A stretch of DNA of 56,341 bases from an uncultured Bacteroidota bacterium (GCA_937872515.1 CALMSX010000014.1:1-56341); one strand, 5' to 3'; shown: positions 9,511-18,289, counted from the first letter of the stretch. Numbers and translations are program-made. Notes: a model not told the origin generated them from the letters alone.

Positions 9511-10737
9511 TTAGTGACCGGGCGCGTTTGCCGGTGTATATTTTTTACGCGTAAAATATAAGATACCAAATGCAATTACAAGGATGGCCGGAAACCAGGC
9601 AATATTGTCGAGGGTTGCCTGGCCTGCTGCCAACTCTGCCGCATCACCTTGTAGGCCGGTAGCAATGGCGTTGGCTCTTTCGCTGTCCATCCATTTACCA
9701 ATTATAGGTTGACAGATAGAGAGGCCCACCATGCCTACCCCGCCAATCAATGACATACCCAAGGCCCCTGTTTTGGGAAGATAGACGGCAACAAATGAAA
9801 TCATATTGGGCCAGAAGTAACATACGCCGATGGCAAACATAACAGCAGCTACGTAGACCATTCCTCCTGTAGCGGTGCTCAACATATAAATGGCAATCAG
9901 TGAAATGATGGAAGAGATCCAGAGCACTCCCGGTATATTCAGTTTGTGGATAATGGGTCCGGCAAAATAACGGCCGACAGCCATAAGTCCGGTTACCAGG
10001 AAAAGAATAAGCAGTGGTTGTGCACCGGTATTGCCCAGGATTCTTTCTACCCATGATTGGGTGCCCAATTCCGTGGTTGCCGTAAGGATCATGCAAAGCA
10101 GCATAAACCAATACAGGGGAGAACTAAATATAGCTTTTACGTTGCTGGAAGTACTTGCCTTATCCATTTCATTGGCCGTTTTTGGAAAGGTTTGACCATA
10201 AAAAAGGAAGCCGTAAATGGCAAGAGGAATGTACATAACGGCGAGTTTAACCTGCCATGTGCCCTCCATTTGGGTTATAAAATAGGCAATCAGTGATCCG
10301 ATGGCCAGACCTCCCGGAAACCAAACATGGAACTTATTGAGCATGGTAGCCTTATTGTCTTCATACATATCTGCAATCATAGGATTGTATGCCGCTTCTA
10401 CCATACCATTGCCAAAGCTGATAAAAAAGGTAGAAAAAAACAAAGGAAGGAAGCTACCGGACAGAACAGAAAAGGTGATTCCCACAAAGTGACAGCCAAA
10501 GGCGACCCATCCCAGTTTTTTGGGACCAATGCTATTGTACAAGGGGCCTCCTACCAGGGTAGCGATGGGGAAACCAAAGGCCCCCATAAAATTGATCCAG
10601 CCTAGTTGGGTGTCTGACATGTCCATGGTTTTGGCCAGGTCATTCATAATGCCTGCTCTGATGGCAAAGGCAAAAGCAGTGGTAATCAAGGCGAAACAGC
10701 TCGCTATGAATAAGCGTTGTTTGTTAACTTCTGTCAT
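9511..10737 (-). CDS. MFS transporter (sugar permease-like)
   Basis: 408 residues with about 12 membrane helices. A typical MFS loop between helices 2 and 3 is visible (GGPLYNSIGPKKLGWV). The C-terminal half has the MGRYFAGP-like loop (AVGRYFAGPIIHKLN). It resembles the FucP/sugar-permease side of the superfamily in overall pattern, but the substrate is not certain. It is the first gene of the six-gene minus-strand operon ending at 4788, which suggests that import and periplasmic oxidation or handling of related compounds are co-regulated. A TAnnTTTG match lies 35 bases upstream of its ATG. Confidence 0.88.
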   Translation of the reverse strand: MTEVNKQRLFIASCFALITTAFAFAIRAGIMNDLAKTMDMSDTQLGWINFMGAFGFPIATLVGGPLYNSIGPKKLGWVAFGCHFVGITFSVLSGSFLPLFFSTFFISFGNGMVEAAYNPMIADMYEDNKATMLNKFHVWFPGGLAIGSLIAYFITQMEGTWQVKLAVMYIPLAIYGFLFYGQTFPKTANEMDKASTSSNVKAIFSSPLYWFMLLCMILTATTELGTQSWVERILGNTGAQPLLILFLVTGLMAVGRYFAGPIIHKLNIPGVLWISSIISLIAIYMLSTATGGMVYVAAVMFAIGVCYFWPNMISFVAVYLPKTGALGMSLIGGVGMVGLSICQPIIGKWMDSERANAIATGLQGDAAELAAGQATLDNIAWFPAILVIAFGILYFTRKKYTPANAPGH

Positions 10738-10771
10738 AATTGGTAAAGTATGTGGTTTGATTGAATTTCTT

Positions 10772-10779
10772 CAAAAATA
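10772..10779 (-). promoter_or_regulatory. Candidate -7 element for the six-gene operon
   Basis: On the minus strand this reads TATTTTTG, matching TAnnTTTG, 35 bases upstream of the MFS start. No good TTTG -33 element is visible at the expected distance. The rest of the 233-base gap (10738-10970) is AT-rich and shows no gene. Confidence 0.4.
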
Positions 10780-10970
10780 GAATTTTATTTAACTCTTTAC
10801 CCGCTCTTTAAAAATAAAATTTTGATGTAGCTCAATTAACTATAATTTGACATAAAAGAGAGAACCAAAAGCTAAAATGTGAAATTTTGTGTCCTATTCA
10901 GAATATTATTCTGTTTTTACTAATATTTTTAAACAGGAACACATAAAAATATTGAATATTTTAAAAAAAC

Positions 10971-11489
10971 CTATGATTTGGTTTGATCGAGAGGCTCGTC
11001 TCCATAAAAATCAGTGTCTTTTTCAGTCATCCATTTGGTGAGGTAGGCAATTTGCCCTGTGTGATAAGAAAAGTGCTCGATTACGTGAACAATGATGCCT
11101 ATTCCTGCTTCCTTAAAACACTGAACTTCATAATTGTCGAGCAGGGCCTGTTCTGATATGGAATCAAAACAATCGTTGAGATCACTAGCCAGTTTTTGAA
11201 GTCGTTGTTTGAGATCTTCGATGGAAATTTTTTCAGTTTGGTCAAATTCCTGTTGCCTGACTCTGTGATCCGGGGCGTTGGAAAATGAAGAAAGGATCCA
11301 CTGCCTGGCATTGCCTTCGAGGTGGAGGATGAGGTTGCCAATGGGATTGGTTTGGGAATGGATTCGGTGCCAAACCTGGTCAAGGGTGAGCATGTTCAGG
11401 CATTTGTCAATCCTGGCGATGTTTTCAATGATAATTCTTGTTTTTGCCTGTTCTATCAACAGATCTCTCCAGGAGGGTAAAATTTGCAT
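10971..11489 (-). CDS. DinB-superfamily protein (DUF1572-like)
   Basis: About 172 residues from the ATG at 11489 (MQILPSWRDLLIEQ). A TTG start at 11525 would add 12 residues but has no support. The chain looks like a DinB-type four-helix bundle. Conserved pieces include GNLILHLEGNARQWI and HVIEHFSYHTGQIAYLT, whose His residues resemble the metal-binding triad of the superfamily. Members are thiol-dependent or metal-binding enzymes of mostly unknown substrate. It stands alone, divergent from the acyl-CoA dehydrogenase operon, with about 90 bases between the two starts. Confidence 0.85.
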   Translation of the reverse strand: MQILPSWRDLLIEQAKTRIIIENIARIDKCLNMLTLDQVWHRIHSQTNPIGNLILHLEGNARQWILSSFSNAPDHRVRQQEFDQTEKISIEDLKQRLQKLASDLNDCFDSISEQALLDNYEVQCFKEAGIGIIVHVIEHFSYHTGQIAYLTKWMTEKDTDFYGDEPLDQTKS

Positions 11490-11579
11490 TGCTATAAAAT
11501 TGTTAAGAGTTGTTTGTAAAGGCAATCGTTTTAGGCTAACGCCTACAAATGCTTATCTTAGCCCAAAATTAAGGAATAA

Positions 11580-12728
11580 ATGTTATCAAAGCTCGGTGTG
11601 ATTGGAGCGGGTGCCATGGGGAGTGGCATTGCCCAGTTAGCGGCTGTTTCAGGAACGGATGTAATATTGGCTGATGTCAACCAGGAAGCACTAGACAAAG
11701 CAAAATCCCGGTTGAGTGAGCAACTTGGCAAGCTTTTGGAAAAGGGGAAAATAGATGCCTCCCAATTGAATGCCATTTTTGGACGAATATCATTTGTCAG
11801 TGAACTTTCTGCCTTTTCAGACAGAGAAATGGTCATAGAAGCCATTGTGGAAGACCTGGACGTGAAAACAAAAATCTTTCAGCAACTGGAAGTGATTTGC
11901 GGTGAAAATACCGTTTTAGCTTCCAACACCTCATCTTTATCCATAACCGCAATGGCGGCCAAATTACAAAGGCCGGAGCGGTTTATGGGCATTCACTTTT
12001 TCAATCCGGCCCCGGTAATGAAATTGGTGGAGGTAGTGCCTGCTATCCAAAGCGATGAAGATCTTGTTGTTCAAACCATCCGACAAGTGGAGGCCTGGGA
12101 CAAAATTGTGGTAAGGGCAAAAGACAGTCCCGGATTTATTGTCAACAAGGTAGCCAGACCTTTTTATAGTGAGGCCATCAGAATGATGGAAGAAGGGGTG
12201 GCCAGCAAAGAGCAGATAGACCATGCAATGACTTCCCAGGGATTTAAAATGGGTCCCTTTGCGTTGATGGACTTCATTGGTCACGACGTCAATTTTGCCG
12301 TTACCCAATCCGTATGGAGATCGTTTTGGTTTGACGACCGTTATAAGCCTTCGTTTTCACAACAAAAACTGGTGGAGGCCGGGTACCTTGGCAAAAAGAG
12401 TGGTAAGGGGTTTTATAACTATGATGCACCCACGGAAAAATGGGAACCTAAAGAAGAAGATGATACACTGCTAGCTTATATTTTTAAACGCATACTGGTT
12501 ATGTTGATCAACGAAGCGGCAGATACAGTACAGACCGGCATTTGTTCGGAACAGGATGTAGAATTGGCCATGCAATATGGCACCAATTACCCAAAAGGAT
12601 TGCTGCAATGGGCAGAAGAAATAGGTTACGACGAAGTGGTCTATCAGTTGGATGGCTTGTACGATCGCTACCATGAAGCGAGGTACCGGGTATCACCTTA
12701 TTTAAGAGACAGACTTTCCATATTGTAA
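11580..12728 (+). CDS. 3-hydroxyacyl-CoA dehydrogenase (PaaH/FadB type)
   Basis: 382 residues. The N-terminal NAD-binding domain begins GVIGAGAMGSGIAQLAA. The Ser/His catalytic region is visible as LASNTSSLSIT and MGIHFFNPAPVMKLVEVV, followed by DSPGFIVNKVARPF. The first C-terminal 3HCDH domain (KMGPFALMDFIGHDVN to SGKGFYNY) is followed by a second, shorter helical copy (LVMLINEAADTV ... NYPKGLLQWAEEIG). Proteins with this doubled end act on 3-hydroxybutyryl-CoA or, as PaaH, on 3-hydroxyadipyl-CoA in phenylacetate catabolism. The PaaI-like gene two bases downstream supports the latter, but no ring-epoxidase genes are here. It starts a four-gene operon through 15599. Confidence 0.93.
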   Translation: MLSKLGVIGAGAMGSGIAQLAAVSGTDVILADVNQEALDKAKSRLSEQLGKLLEKGKIDASQLNAIFGRISFVSELSAFSDREMVIEAIVEDLDVKTKIFQQLEVICGENTVLASNTSSLSITAMAAKLQRPERFMGIHFFNPAPVMKLVEVVPAIQSDEDLVVQTIRQVEAWDKIVVRAKDSPGFIVNKVARPFYSEAIRMMEEGVASKEQIDHAMTSQGFKMGPFALMDFIGHDVNFAVTQSVWRSFWFDDRYKPSFSQQKLVEAGYLGKKSGKGFYNYDAPTEKWEPKEEDDTLLAYIFKRILVMLINEAADTVQTGICSEQDVELAMQYGTNYPKGLLQWAEEIGYDEVVYQLDGLYDRYHEARYRVSPYLRDRLSIL

Positions 12729-12730
12729 TC

Positions 12731-13141
12731 ATGGATGCCAATACAATTGTAAAAGAACGCATGTATGCCAACGATGCTTTTAGCCAGTGGCTGGGCATTG
12801 AAGTAGATAGGACAGCACCCGGATCTTGTGTTTTAAAAATGAAGATCAGACCCGAAATGACCAATGGTTTTGGAATAGCGCATGGGGGTATTTGTTATTC
12901 ACTTGCCGACAGTGCCCTTGCTTTTGCCAGCAATGGTCATGGCCAGCATGCGGTTTCAATTGAAACGTGCATTTCTCATGTCAAAGCCGTAAGGCCGGGA
13001 GATGAGTTGAGAGCAGAAGCCCAAGAAGTGGCAGCAAGCAGGAAAACAGGTCAATATGAGGTAAAAATTTATAACCAAAAGGAAGAACTGGTTGCCTGGT
13101 TTAAGGGAACCATCTATAAAAAAGAAGAGATATGGAAGTGA
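12731..13141 (+). CDS. paaI: PaaI-family hotdog-fold acyl-CoA thioesterase
   Basis: 136 residues, a single hotdog domain. The motif NGFGIAHGGICYSLADSALA contains the HGG turn and the Asp/Ser region typical of PaaI-type thioesterases, which hydrolyse (hydroxy)phenylacetyl-CoA to relieve CoA trapping. It begins two bases after the hydroxyacyl-CoA dehydrogenase stop and overlaps the next gene by 10 bases. The gene symbol is by family resemblance; related general thioesterases share the motif. Confidence 0.85.
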   Translation: MDANTIVKERMYANDAFSQWLGIEVDRTAPGSCVLKMKIRPEMTNGFGIAHGGICYSLADSALAFASNGHGQHAVSIETCISHVKAVRPGDELRAEAQEVAASRKTGQYEVKIYNQKEELVAWFKGTIYKKEEIWK

Positions 13142-14208
13142 ATCATATACCCGGTTACGTAGTCATTATGGCGGGTGGAGTAGGTTCTAGATTTTGGCCA
13201 TCCAGTACAGAAGAAAGACCCAAACAGTTTCTGGACATTTTGGGAGTTGGAAAATCACTGCTCAGGATGACCTACGAACGATGCCTGAAATTTGTGAAAA
13301 ATGAAAACATCATCGTAATTACGAATAGCAGGTATTTTGGCCTGGTAAAGAATGAAATTCCCGAAATGGATGAAAACAACATTTTACTAGAACCGTCCAG
13401 AAACAATACAGCACCGTGCCTTGCATATGCCTGTTTGCGAATCAGGGCAATAGAAGGCAATGCTGTTTTTGCTGTCCTACCCTCAGATCACGTAATTCTG
13501 AAAGAAGAAGAATTTGCTTCCCTTATGAAGATGTCAATGGACTATGCCAGAAAACAAGAGGCCATTGTTACATTGGGAATCTCCCCAACCAGACCGGATA
13601 CAGGTTATGGTTACATCCGCATGTCGAATGAAGGCGAACTGCCGTACAAAGTAAGAGCCTTTGTAGAAAAGCCCAATGCCGAGAAGGCAGAAGCCTACCT
13701 TGCCTCTGGAGAATATCTATGGAATGCGGGCATATTTATCTGGAGTACATCCACCCTGTTGCAGGCCTTTACCACTCACGAACCGGGTATTCTGGATATA
13801 CTGGATGCACAGCCCGGCATTTACAATACACCCGGAGAGCAAGCCTTTATTGACATGGTTTATCCATCAACCAAAAACATCTCAATAGATTTTGCAGTAT
13901 TGGAAAAGGCGGACAATGTTTATACCTTACCTGCAGATATAGGTTGGAGTGATTTGGGCACCTGGGGCAGCTTGTATGATTACCAGGAAAAGAGTACATC
14001 GGGAAATGTAGAGCAATTGAAAGGCGACCATTATTTAGAAGATGTTGAAAACTGCCTTATAAGAACTCAGGTTCAAAAACGAGTAATCATCCGAGGGATC
14101 AAAGGGCTAGTTGTAGTTGATGAACAGGACGCGCTTTTGATTTATCCTATTGATAAAGAACAAGAAATTAAAAATGCCATTCCTAAATTAGGAGAAAACA
14201 AAAAATGA
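13132..14208 (+). CDS. manC: Mannose-1-phosphate guanylyltransferase
   Basis: 358 residues, about the size of a guanylyltransferase without the fused C-terminal isomerase domain. The nucleotide-binding signature AGGVGSRFWPSSTEERPKQF is at residues 15-34. VLPSDHVI, the Lys region of FVEKPNAEKAEAYL, and the WNAGIFIW and DIGWSDLGTW blocks also match the family. The enzyme makes GDP-mannose from mannose-1-phosphate and GTP for glycan and surface polysaccharide synthesis. It is wedged between paaI (10-base overlap) and the sugar dehydrogenase fusion (4-base overlap), although the pathways do not obviously connect. Confidence 0.94.
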   Translation: MEVNHIPGYVVIMAGGVGSRFWPSSTEERPKQFLDILGVGKSLLRMTYERCLKFVKNENIIVITNSRYFGLVKNEIPEMDENNILLEPSRNNTAPCLAYACLRIRAIEGNAVFAVLPSDHVILKEEEFASLMKMSMDYARKQEAIVTLGISPTRPDTGYGYIRMSNEGELPYKVRAFVEKPNAEKAEAYLASGEYLWNAGIFIWSTSTLLQAFTTHEPGILDILDAQPGIYNTPGEQAFIDMVYPSTKNISIDFAVLEKADNVYTLPADIGWSDLGTWGSLYDYQEKSTSGNVEQLKGDHYLEDVENCLIRTQVQKRVIIRGIKGLVVVDEQDALLIYPIDKEQEIKNAIPKLGENKK

Positions 14209-15599
14209 TGACTAAACCACGGTTACCTTACTTTTTATGCACATTGATTCTGGGCCTCTCCTCCATGTTGGTGGCTAAAAAGCCTATCAACAACCCTGAA
14301 CCAGAAATCCTGTATGCCAAATATTGCGGATCTTGCCATGGCAGAAAGTTGGAGTCCTTTAAGTCCAGAACATGGACGATGGGACAAACAGAAAAGGCCA
14401 TTATTGCAGTAGTTCAGAAAGGAATTGCAGACAAGGGCATGCCTGCGTTTGAAAAGACCATAAATGAAAAACAAAGTCAGGAACTGGCAGCCTATATCAT
14501 GACACAGAGCAAGCTGCCACTAGAAATGTCAAAAGAAGTAAATTTGTATTCTTCCCGGGAGATGCGAATTGCTACTGAAACGATTTTTACAGATGCTCAG
14601 GTTCCATGGGACATTGAATCACTACCGGATTCATCCCTGTTGATTTCTGACAGAGATGGTGAATTATTTGTTTGGCACCAGAATGGCACCTCCTCTACCA
14701 TTACCGGTGTGCCGGTTGTCCATTCAAAAGGCCAGGGAGGGCTACTGGATATTTGCCTTCATCCCGGATTTGAAAAGAACCGTCAATTGTACATCAGTTA
14801 TTCAAAACCGGTGGTAGTGGATGGCAAAAACTGGTCAACCACGGCAGTGATAAAAGCCACTTTGGGCAATGGTCGACTTGACAATGTAGTTGAAATTTTT
14901 GAGGCCCAGCCTTATTTTCCCACCAACCACCACTATGGCAGCAGGATGGCTTTTGATAAGCAGGGTTATTTATATATTAGTGTTGGTGACAGAGGCAGGG
15001 AAAATGAAAACCCACAAAACCTGGAAAGTGATTGCGGAAAAACACACAGGCTTAAAGAAGACGGCTCCATACCCGAAGACAACCCTTTTTACAATACACC
15101 TAAGGCCAGAAAAAGCATATTTACCTACGGGCACAGAAATCCCCAGGGCATAGCTTATGAGGAATCGACAGGTAAGATGTGGGTCAATGAACACGGACCC
15201 CGAGGTGGTGATGAGGTCAATATTTTAGCAGCCGGCAACAACTATGGCTGGCCGATTACCTGTTATGGCATCAATTACGACGGTTCCACCATTACCCAGG
15301 TCAAAACAAAGGAAGGCATAACTAACCCGGAAGTTGTTTGGATCCCTTCCATAGCCCCCTGTGACGGAAGTTTTGTTACCTCAGATATGTACTATCCTTG
15401 GAAGGGTAACTTTTTGGTACCATCACTCAGTTTTAGCTATCTCAATCGGTGTATAGTAAAAGAAGGAAAGGTGGTAGACCAGGAAAAATTGCTTGAAGAC
15501 ATAGGAAGAATGCGCAGTATTGAAGAGGGTAACGATGGCTTTATTTACATAGGCCTGGAAAATCCGGGAAGGGTTGTAAGGCTGAGACCACTTTGGTAA
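14205..15599 (+). CDS. Cytochrome c / PQQ-type aldose sugar dehydrogenase fusion
   Basis: 464 residues. A signal sequence (about residues 7-24) is followed by a class I cytochrome c domain with the haem motif CGSCH at residues 41-45 and a likely distal Met in KGMPAFEK. From about residue 110 a soluble-glucose-dehydrogenase-like propeller begins: GGLLDICLHPGF, GSRMAFDKQGYLYISVGDRG, YGHRNPQGIAYE and EHGPRGGDEVNIL. These blocks include the His and Arg positions used for PQQ and substrate in the aldose sugar dehydrogenase family. The fusion would oxidise periplasmic aldoses and feed electrons straight to a haem. It ends the operon that starts at 11580; its ATGA start overlaps the stop of manC. 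Confidence 0.92.
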   Translation: MMTKPRLPYFLCTLILGLSSMLVAKKPINNPEPEILYAKYCGSCHGRKLESFKSRTWTMGQTEKAIIAVVQKGIADKGMPAFEKTINEKQSQELAAYIMTQSKLPLEMSKEVNLYSSREMRIATETIFTDAQVPWDIESLPDSSLLISDRDGELFVWHQNGTSSTITGVPVVHSKGQGGLLDICLHPGFEKNRQLYISYSKPVVVDGKNWSTTAVIKATLGNGRLDNVVEIFEAQPYFPTNHHYGSRMAFDKQGYLYISVGDRGRENENPQNLESDCGKTHRLKEDGSIPEDNPFYNTPKARKSIFTYGHRNPQGIAYEESTGKMWVNEHGPRGGDEVNILAAGNNYGWPITCYGINYDGSTITQVKTKEGITNPEVVWIPSIAPCDGSFVTSDMYYPWKGNFLVPSLSFSYLNRCIVKEGKVVDQEKLLEDIGRMRSIEEGNDGFIYIGLENPGRVVRLRPLW

Positions 15600-15701
15600 A
15601 AGAAGGTATTTCCTTGGAGGACTGCCAATTTTAGGTTCATCTATGTGTTTTCGGGGCTGTTAAACCGGATGGTGGGTGTTACCATATTACTTATAGTTGA
15701 C

Positions 15702-15709
15702 TATATTTG
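15702..15709 (+). promoter_or_regulatory. Candidate -7 element for the repeat lipoprotein gene
   Basis: TATATTTG matches TAnnTTTG, 18 bases upstream of the ATG at 15728. No confident -33 TTTG lies at 18-21 bases upstream. The intergenic stretch 15600-15727 contains no other recognisable feature. Confidence 0.35.
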
Positions 15710-15727
15710 TACCAAATAGTAAAGACA

Positions 15728-16474
15728 ATGAAAAAAAATCTGTGGTTATTGCTGGTTGTTTTGAGTGTATTGATCAACGAGTCCTGCAAAAAGGATGTTG
15801 TAGGCTGTAACAATCCCAAGGCTGAAAACTACGATCCCGATGCCAATATAGCCGGTGATTGCGTGATCAAAGGGTGTACCAATCCGAAGGCCGAAAATTA
15901 TAATCCCGATGCAACCACAGATGATGGCTTTTGTATTATCAAGGGCTGCACCAACCCCTTATCAGAAAACTACGACCCACAAGCCAATGTAGACAATGGA
16001 AGTTGTATCATCAAGGGGTGTACAGACCCCAAAGCCATCAATTATAATGCTCTTGCCAATACCCCTGATGGTAGTTGCAAATATGCCAATGATTTGTTCA
16101 TAGGCAATTATACCGGTAGACTAACCTGCAACAATGCCTTGCTCCAGCAATTTATAGCCAACCAACAACTTGATATCCTGATTGAAGAGATTCCGGGTGA
16201 AACCAATAAGGTGAAATTATCATTGGGTTTGCAAATTCCGGGACTAGAGTCACCAATAGGAACCATTGATGGCAAAAGACTTACCTATAAAAGTGCAGAA
16301 CAAACCCTGACCATTCCGATCAATGGATCTCCTACTACGGTAACAATTTCCAATAGTGGAGAGCTTATCAGCGGTGACGATCCCAATAAACTTACGGGCA
16401 GTATTTCTTTAAAAATTCAGATTGGTATCCTTCCTATCGAGGATACATGTACCCTGGAAGCGACCAGAAAATAA
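15728..16474 (+). CDS. Lipoprotein with four tandem Cys-x-(N/D)-P ... G-x-C repeats
   Basis: 248 residues from the ATG at 15728; a TTG at 15707 is open but would prepend residues to a good signal (MKKNLWLLLVVLSVLINESC), so it is not used. Cys20 followed by Lys-Lys-Asp looks like a lipidation site. Residues 27-120 hold four 24-residue repeats (CTNPKAENYNPDATTDDGFC pattern) with two Cys each, a motif seen in many Bacteroidota surface proteins. The remaining 130 residues form a beta-rich domain (NYTGRLTCNNALLQQF, IPGLESPIGTIDGKRL). I do not know its function. The isomerase gene starts 8 bases downstream. Confidence 0.88.
   Translation: MKKNLWLLLVVLSVLINESCKKDVVGCNNPKAENYDPDANIAGDCVIKGCTNPKAENYNPDATTDDGFCIIKGCTNPLSENYDPQANVDNGSCIIKGCTDPKAINYNALANTPDGSCKYANDLFIGNYTGRLTCNNALLQQFIANQQLDILIEEIPGETNKVKLSLGLQIPGLESPIGTIDGKRLTYKSAEQTLTIPINGSPTTVTISNSGELISGDDPNKLTGSISLKIQIGILPIEDTCTLEATRK
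15806..16087 (+). repeat. Four 72-base tandem coding repeats
   Basis: Each unit encodes the 24-residue pattern C-T-N-P-K-A-x-N-Y-(N/D)-P-x-A-x-x-x-x-G-x-C-x-I-K-G. Units start at Cys27, Cys50, Cys74 and Cys98 of the lipoprotein. Protein identity between units is high in the conserved positions while the DNA has diverged, so the array is old and not a fresh slippage product. Confidence 0.85.
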
Positions 16475-16482
16475 ATAAATTT

Positions 16483-17538
16483 ATGAAAACCGTCAAAGGC
16501 CCTGCCATATTTTTAGCCCAGTTTATGGGTGATGAGGCTCCCTTTAATTCACTGGCCAACATTTGTGAATGGGTTGCAGATCTGGGATACAAGGGCATCC
16601 AAATTCCAACATGGGACAGCAGGTGTATCGATTTGGAAAAAGCAGCATCTTCTCAGGATTATTGTGATGAAATACTGGGTCTTGTCCGTTCCTTTGGTTT
16701 GGAAATTTCAGAGTTAAGCACCCACCTTCAGGGTCAATTGGTTGCAGTTCATCCTGCATACAACAGCATGTTTGATGGTTTTGCTCCCAAAGCTGTACAC
16801 GGCAATCCGGAAGCGAGAACCGAGTGGGCCAAAAACCAGGTAAAGATGGCTGGAACGGCCAGCCAAAGAATGGGTTTGAAAGCACATGCTACATTCAGTG
16901 GTGCTTTGTTGTGGCCCATGATGTACCCGTGGCCGCAGAGGCCCGATGGATTGGTGGACTTAGGCTTTGAAGAACTGGCAAAGAGGTGGCTACCTTTGTT
17001 GAATCATTTTGATGAATGCGGAGTTGATGTCTGTTATGAGGTGCATCCGGGTGAAGATTTGCACGATGGAATTAGTTATGAAATGTTTTTGGACAAGGTA
17101 AACCACCACGCCAGAGCTTGTTTGTTATACGATCCCAGCCACTTTGTTTTGCAACAATTGGATTATTTACAATACATAGATCTTTACCACGATCGCATCA
17201 AAATGTTCCATGTTAAAGATGCAGAATTTAACCCTACAGGAAGAAGCGGGGTGTATGGTGGATTTCAATCCTGGATCAACAGGGCGGGTAGATTCAGATC
17301 TCCGGGAGATGGTCAGGTAGATTTTGGGGCCATTTTTAGCAAGTTATCACAATATGGTTATGATGGCTGGGCTGTGCTGGAGTGGGAATGCTGTATAAAA
17401 TCACCACAGCAGGGTGCAGCGGAGGGAGCACCATTTATTGACAGCCATATCATCCAGGTTACTGAAAAAGCATTTGATGATTTTGCGGGAGGAAAAGCGG
17501 ACGAAAACTATTTAAAATCTCTTTTAGGACTTTCCTGA
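16483..17538 (+). CDS. Sugar phosphate isomerase/epimerase (xylose isomerase-like TIM barrel)
   Basis: About 351 residues from the ATG at 16483 (MKTVKGPAIFLAQFMGDEAP). An upstream ATG at 16447 lies inside the previous gene and is unlikely. Barrel metal ligands can be placed at YEVHPGEDL (Glu and His), LLYDPSHF (Asp and His), MFHVKDAEF (His and Asp) and VLEWECC (Glu). This is the AP-endonuclease-2/IolE-like fold used by inosose dehydratases, hydroxypyruvate isomerases and keto-sugar epimerases. The exact substrate is unknown. It follows the repeat lipoprotein by 8 bases and precedes an exported protein by 2 bases. Confidence 0.9.
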   Translation: MKTVKGPAIFLAQFMGDEAPFNSLANICEWVADLGYKGIQIPTWDSRCIDLEKAASSQDYCDEILGLVRSFGLEISELSTHLQGQLVAVHPAYNSMFDGFAPKAVHGNPEARTEWAKNQVKMAGTASQRMGLKAHATFSGALLWPMMYPWPQRPDGLVDLGFEELAKRWLPLLNHFDECGVDVCYEVHPGEDLHDGISYEMFLDKVNHHARACLLYDPSHFVLQQLDYLQYIDLYHDRIKMFHVKDAEFNPTGRSGVYGGFQSWINRAGRFRSPGDGQVDFGAIFSKLSQYGYDGWAVLEWECCIKSPQQGAAEGAPFIDSHIIQVTEKAFDDFAGGKADENYLKSLLGLS

Positions 17539-17540
17539 AC

Positions 17541-18215
17541 ATGGTAATTAAAAAAAACGTTATTGCCTTATTAATTCTGCTTACTGTTTTGGCTGAGGTT
17601 AAATCCCAGCTCAATGTCAAGGTAGGCTATAACGCTCAATATACAGAATATAAGGAGACCAATAAGTTGTTTGCCACGTTCAACAAAAACACTTCTGATC
17701 TTAACCAACCGTTTGAGGCATTCCATTTTATGCATGGGTTGGAGCTGGGTGCCAGGATGATGATCAGCAACCGAACCGCAATTGATGGGGGATTTACAAG
17801 TCTTTTCACCACAGACAATGCAAGCGCAAGGAATATTTCAGGAACCATTACCAATGATGAGTGGCGCATCAGCCAAAGGGTCTGGGCTATTGGCATGGAA
17901 AATTATTACCGCATTTTTGGATTTGGAGTGCAGTTGGGGAATGTAAAGACCAACTATTTGCGCGATTATCCCGGAGCCAAGAGCAAACTGTCTGTCCATA
18001 GCGAAAGTTATTATAATGTTCGATTTTGTTTGATTCTTCAGGCAAAAACCAGGAGAAATGCCTTTGCTTTGAAGCCATATTACAATTATCCTCTATCATC
18101 CATTGATATTGGGGCTATCGACAAGGCACTTAACAACTCATCTGGTGCTCCGATCAATGAACGTCTTTCCAGTTATGGTATTTCCATTGTATTTTACAAC
18201 GGACCTCAGCGCTAA
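17541..18215 (+). CDS. Predicted outer-membrane beta-barrel-like protein
   Basis: 224 residues. Residues 1-22 are a signal peptide (ending AEVKSQ), with Gln at the likely mature start. The rest is rich in alternating aromatic and polar residues (LNVKVGYNAQYTEYKE, NYYRIFGFGVQLGNVKT) and ends in aromatic-containing strands, as expected for a small outer-membrane barrel. I do not recognise a named family. It is likely cotranscribed with the isomerase (2-base gap). Confidence 0.72.
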   Translation: MVIKKNVIALLILLTVLAEVKSQLNVKVGYNAQYTEYKETNKLFATFNKNTSDLNQPFEAFHFMHGLELGARMMISNRTAIDGGFTSLFTTDNASARNISGTITNDEWRISQRVWAIGMENYYRIFGFGVQLGNVKTNYLRDYPGAKSKLSVHSESYYNVRFCLILQAKTRRNAFALKPYYNYPLSSIDIGAIDKALNNSSGAPINERLSSYGISIVFYNGPQR

Positions 18216-18272
18216 GAATTGGCTATAAATTCAGCGCGATCTATCCTAAAAATTTTATGTCCAAATCTATTA

Positions 18273-18289
18273 ATCCGTTGCCAACGGAT
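18273..18289. promoter_or_regulatory. Perfect inverted repeat in the intergenic gap
   Basis: ATCCGTTG and CAACGGAT flank a single C. It lies between the stop at 18215 and the start at 18385. No T tract follows, so it is a candidate operator or a REP-like hairpin rather than a classic terminator. Confidence 0.4.
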
